Assembly: GCA_963766345.1 (NCBI GenBank)
Contig: CAVXZL010000007.1
Coordinates: forward strand, 1 to 64,000
Direction: 5' to 3'
Source of the DNA: DASVFB01 sp963766345
GTDB lineage: Bacteria; Actinomycetota; Thermoleophilia; Gaiellales; Gaiellaceae
Length of the DNA stretch: 64,000 nt
Part shown: positions 61,895-64,000 of the stretch, piece after piece
How the letters are laid out: the number at the start of each line of letters is the position of its first letter
Position numbering within the stretch: the stretch's first letter is position 1
Translations under genes and position numbers: made by a program
Notes under the pieces: model-generated
Told to the model about the DNA's origin: nothing
The model's input: only the letters and a program-made list of their open reading frames with translations
The model's database searches: none

Positions 61895-62220
61895 CTGCGC
61901 GGCGGCACGTGCGTGCGATCGCGCAGCTCGTCGCGGAGCAAATCGAGGGGGAGCCACGGCGGCTCGCGCGGCGGCTCGCGGATCCGGGGCTCGCCGTCGC
62001 CCTCGGCACGCGGGCGCTCATCGAGGACGCTCGGACACTGCACCTGGCGACGCTCGACGCGGACGCCGGGCTCGCCGTGCTGTGCATCTCGTGGGAGGAG
62101 ATCCTCGCAGAGACGGTCGATCTGCTCGACCGGCCGCGCGTTCGCTGCGCCCGCTGCGGCGCCCGGCTGCCGCGCCGCCGGCGCGTCTGCTCCCGCTGCC
62201 ACCTGACGGCGCCGGGGTGA
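61891..62220 (+). CDS. small protein with C-terminal zinc ribbon
   Basis: A 109-residue protein coupled to the IF3-like gene (ATGA at 61891). The N-terminal 80 residues are helical and basic (AIAQLVAEQIEGEPRRLARR). The last 25 carry CARCGARLPRRRRVCSRCHL, two CxxC pairs spaced as in a zinc ribbon, typical of proteins that contact RNA, ribosomes or polymerase. I do not recognise the family. The pairing with an IF3 paralogue hints at a translation-linked role. Confidence 0.75.
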   Translation: MTARRHVRAIAQLVAEQIEGEPRRLARRLADPGLAVALGTRALIEDARTLHLATLDADAGLAVLCISWEEILAETVDLLDRPRVRCARCGARLPRRRRVCSRCHLTAPG

Positions 62221-62300
62221 GCGTCAGCGAAAGGCCTCCGCTCCCGTAAGAAAGACGGGCCGAGGTTGTTACACCCCGGCCTCTTGTGAAGCTCGCCTTG

Positions 62301-62324
62301 GCGGGGGCACAGAACGCCCCCCGC
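62301..62324. terminator. weak hairpin between convergent genes
   Basis: GCGGGGG and CCCCCGC can pair (7 bp, 10-base loop) in the 135 bases between the zinc-ribbon gene and the convergent secreted-protein gene. No T-tract follows. A second GC-rich element (CGGGCCGAGG ... CCCCGGCCTC) lies at about 62256-62284. Confidence 0.4.
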
Positions 62325-62355
62325 TGAGCGTCCCCTGTCGTTGCTCCCGCGGACC

Positions 62356-62863
62356 TCATTGCGATGCGAGGTTCGAGATGCTGCCAGAGATGTTCGCGCT
62401 GTAGTCGCCGCTCGCCAAGTTCGCGACGCCGCTCTGGTCCAGGGTGCCCGTCGCACTAGCGAAGCGGCCCGTTCCGCCCGTGATCACGCCGGGATCCTCG
62501 AAGCGGACGCTCGACGTCGCCTTCGGGGACGGCCTGGCCAACATAGGTCCCGAAAACGATGTCGCCGTTCGCCGCCGTCAGCGTGAAGGAACCGGCCGTG
62601 ACGGCACCCGTCGCCGGGACGAAGCACTCGCGGTAGTGGATGCTGTATTTGCCGATCTGCGTGGCGTGTCCGGTGCCGGTCACGTCAACGACGATGCCGC
62701 TCGCCTCGCAAGAACCGAGGATCTGGAACGTTCCGGTCTCCGATCCGTTCAACGGCACCTCGCCGGCTGCCGCCGCCTGCATTGGCAGCGTAAGCGCCGC
62801 CAGCGCGAGCAGCCCGATCAGTATCCGCCTGCCGAGGATCGTGTGGGTCTTCGATGTGAACAC
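62356..62863 (-). pseudogene. secreted beta-rich protein interrupted by a frameshift
   Basis: From ATG 62863 the frame encodes a signal peptide (ILIGLLALAALTLPMQAAAA) and GTFQILGSCEASGIVVDVTG, up to GDIVFGTYVGQA near 62530. A second frame then continues SVRFEDPGVITGGTGRFASA and ends SANISGSISNLASQ at 62356. The TGGTGRFAxAxG phrase is a known closing motif of such small exported proteins and belongs after GTYxG. One indel near 62525 separates the halves. Joined length is about 168 residues. Confidence 0.7.
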
Positions 62864-63093
62864 GTGTTGCTCCTTTTCGCTTTTCCGTCGGTGGAACCCA
62901 GTAGGTGAGAGGGTGGACGTCGACGGGGCGCTTCGCGAGGGGGCGGCCCGGCCGATCGCGCGGCGGTTATCCGCCGCGTACGTCTTGGTCTACCGCCGAC
63001 GAGCTCGAGTTGAACCGAACGGCGCGTTGATCCCGCGGTGCTTGGCGGGTGCCTGTCCTGTTTCGGCACCTGAAGCCCGCCGGCCCATGGCCG

Positions 63094-63122
63094 GGGGAGC
63101 GGCGGTGCAGTCGCCGCTCCCC
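63094..63122 (-). terminator. terminator-like hairpin after the 218-aa secreted protein gene
   Basis: GGGGAGCGGCG and CGCCGCTCCCC pair perfectly (11 bp, 7-base loop) about 17 bases after the reverse-strand stop codon at 63140. The T-tract is poor. Confidence 0.65.
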
Positions 63123-63139
63123 TTGTCCTCGGCCGGTCG

Positions 63140-63796
63140 TCAGGCGACCGTGACGGTCACGTCGATGTTCCCCTGGCCGACACCGGTCGGCGGGAACGCG
63201 ACGTTCGGCGGCTTCTGGCAGAAGAAGCTGTCGCGGATGTCCACGATCCACGGGTTCGTGCCGGTGACGAGCGCATGCGACCCGTCGGAGTAGAACGTGA
63301 AGTTGCATGCGACGGGAACCGCGGGATCACCGGTGTCCGTCAGGAAGATCCGCAGAAGTACCGCCGTCGGGAACGGGCCGAGCGTGGCGCCGGCGACGGC
63401 GCCGTTGACGCATGGTCCGCCCGGCTTGCTCGCGAGCGCGACGTTCGCGCCGAGGTTGAGCTGGTAGCCGTAGGTCAGCGCGTCGCAGGGCGTGAGGTTC
63501 CAGTGCGCGTTCGACAACGTCGCGACCTTCCCCGCGGGGATCACGATTCCGGTTGCGAACTTGCCGCCGTGAGCGGCGAAGCTCACGCAGGCGCCGGTGT
63601 TGCGGAACGTCGTGCCGTCGGCTCCGACGAGGGACCGGTAACCGCCGTGCTGACACTTGTGCGCGGCCGACGAGTTGCCGGGGCCGGGGTTTCCGTGGCC
63701 GGGATTTCCGTGGGGGCCGGCGGCGGCGAGCGGTGAGAATACGAGCATCGCCGTGAGACCGAGCATTGTCGCGAGTGCTCCGATCCGGCATCTCAT
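63140..63796 (-). CDS. secreted Cys-rich protein with CxHGGY-type domain
   Basis: A 218-residue exported protein. Signal peptide LATMLGLTAMLVFSPLAAA is followed by a Gly/Asn/His-rich linker (GPHGNPGHGNPGPGN). Then HKCQHGGYRSLVGADGTTFR and GACVSFAAHGGKFATG give a cysteine-bracketed motif that recurs in small actinobacterial exported proteins. The rest is a beta-sandwich (TPCDALTYGYQLNLGANVAL, RIFLTDTGDPAVPVACNFTF). Function unknown. ATG 63796 has AAAGGGGGGAG upstream. Confidence 0.8.
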   Translation of the reverse strand: MRCRIGALATMLGLTAMLVFSPLAAAGPHGNPGHGNPGPGNSSAAHKCQHGGYRSLVGADGTTFRNTGACVSFAAHGGKFATGIVIPAGKVATLSNAHWNLTPCDALTYGYQLNLGANVALASKPGGPCVNGAVAGATLGPFPTAVLLRIFLTDTGDPAVPVACNFTFYSDGSHALVTGTNPWIVDIRDSFFCQKPPNVAFPPTGVGQGNIDVTVTVA

Positions 63797-64000
63797 GTGT
63801 CTCCCCCCTTTGTTCGGTGGCGCAGCAGTCTTTCAGATTTCCGCGCGCCGGAGATGAGGCTCGGCGCTTGTGTCGCTCCTTTGAACCGTCTGACCACAGC
63901 GCGCCGGCCGTGACATCGCGGGCACCGATCACGACCGACTGACTCGCCGTGGATGCCGGCAGCAACGCCGCGCAAGCGCGCGCGTTGCGCTGAGTCGTCG
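63797..64000. other. right-edge region without an identified gene
   Basis: About 200 bases upstream of the secreted-protein gene. I see no conserved protein, tRNA or clear promoter. Short reverse-strand frames here have no recognisable domain. Confidence 0.5.

Overview
This 64 kb window is GC-rich chromosomal DNA. The gene content points to an actinobacterium, most likely class Thermoleophilia (Gaiellales-like). The reasons are short NTGA overlaps between most neighbouring genes, frequent GTG and TTG starts, an ECF/RskA-type sigma/anti-sigma pair, a PASTA-bearing class A PBP, Rpf-like and NlpC/P60 wall enzymes, and a secreted repeat module (GTAGATGTGVTLTAPL type) that I associate with this class. 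The placement is inference; the 16S gene in the window can settle it.

Layout. Bases 1-5,100 (reverse strand) hold a 16S-23S rRNA operon with no tRNA in its spacer. A clear 16S processing stem links leader and spacer. Reverse-strand tyrS and an S9 peptidase sit just upstream. Bases 8,137-14,539 are a candidate metal/secretion locus: two coupled NicO-family transporters, a TPR protein and a DUF4331 secreted protein, divergent from an ECF sigma/anti-sigma pair across a region with a perfect 40-bp palindrome. Next come a PASTA-PBP, a kelch/galactose-oxidase-like protein, and an operon of ybaK, ilvE, a DegT-type aminotransferase, a RemA-like DUF370 protein, an MFS exporter and a 3-methyladenine glycosylase. 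These are followed by serA with a class V aminotransferase, the gatCAB operon (with an extra 83-aa gene between gatA and gatB), cspA and folD, a ferritin-like diiron protein and a class I-like HMG-CoA reductase.

Bases 37,928-53,543 are rich in secreted proteins: a BNR/sortilin-like protein, NlpC/P60, and two tandem M28-like proteins. One M28 paralogue keeps most zinc ligands but carries an insertion of about 220 residues; the other has lost them. Also here are two lipoproteins, an SGNH hydrolase and a Vps62-like protein. tRNA-Cys lies at 49,822-49,892.

From about 53,550 to the right edge the DNA changes character. It has fragments of genes (DNA ligase, LuxR-ATPase, M28 C-terminus, epoxide hydrolase) and two 40-bp copies of a tRNA-Gly 3' half, 5.85 kb apart, which look like attachment sites of accreted genomic islands. 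The first island holds a flavin monooxygenase, a TPR-LuxR regulator, and an ECF41 sigma factor divergent from an NAD-dependent epimerase. Both ECF41 target promoters (TGTCACA-N16-CGTC) are readable. The second holds a VOC protein, a PIN-domain protein, a frameshifted second IF3 gene with a 17-codon leader ORF, a zinc-ribbon protein, and two secreted proteins.

Four otherwise conserved reading frames (near 25,150, 34,680, 61,465 and 62,525) are each broken by one apparent indel. This may be decay or sequencing error.
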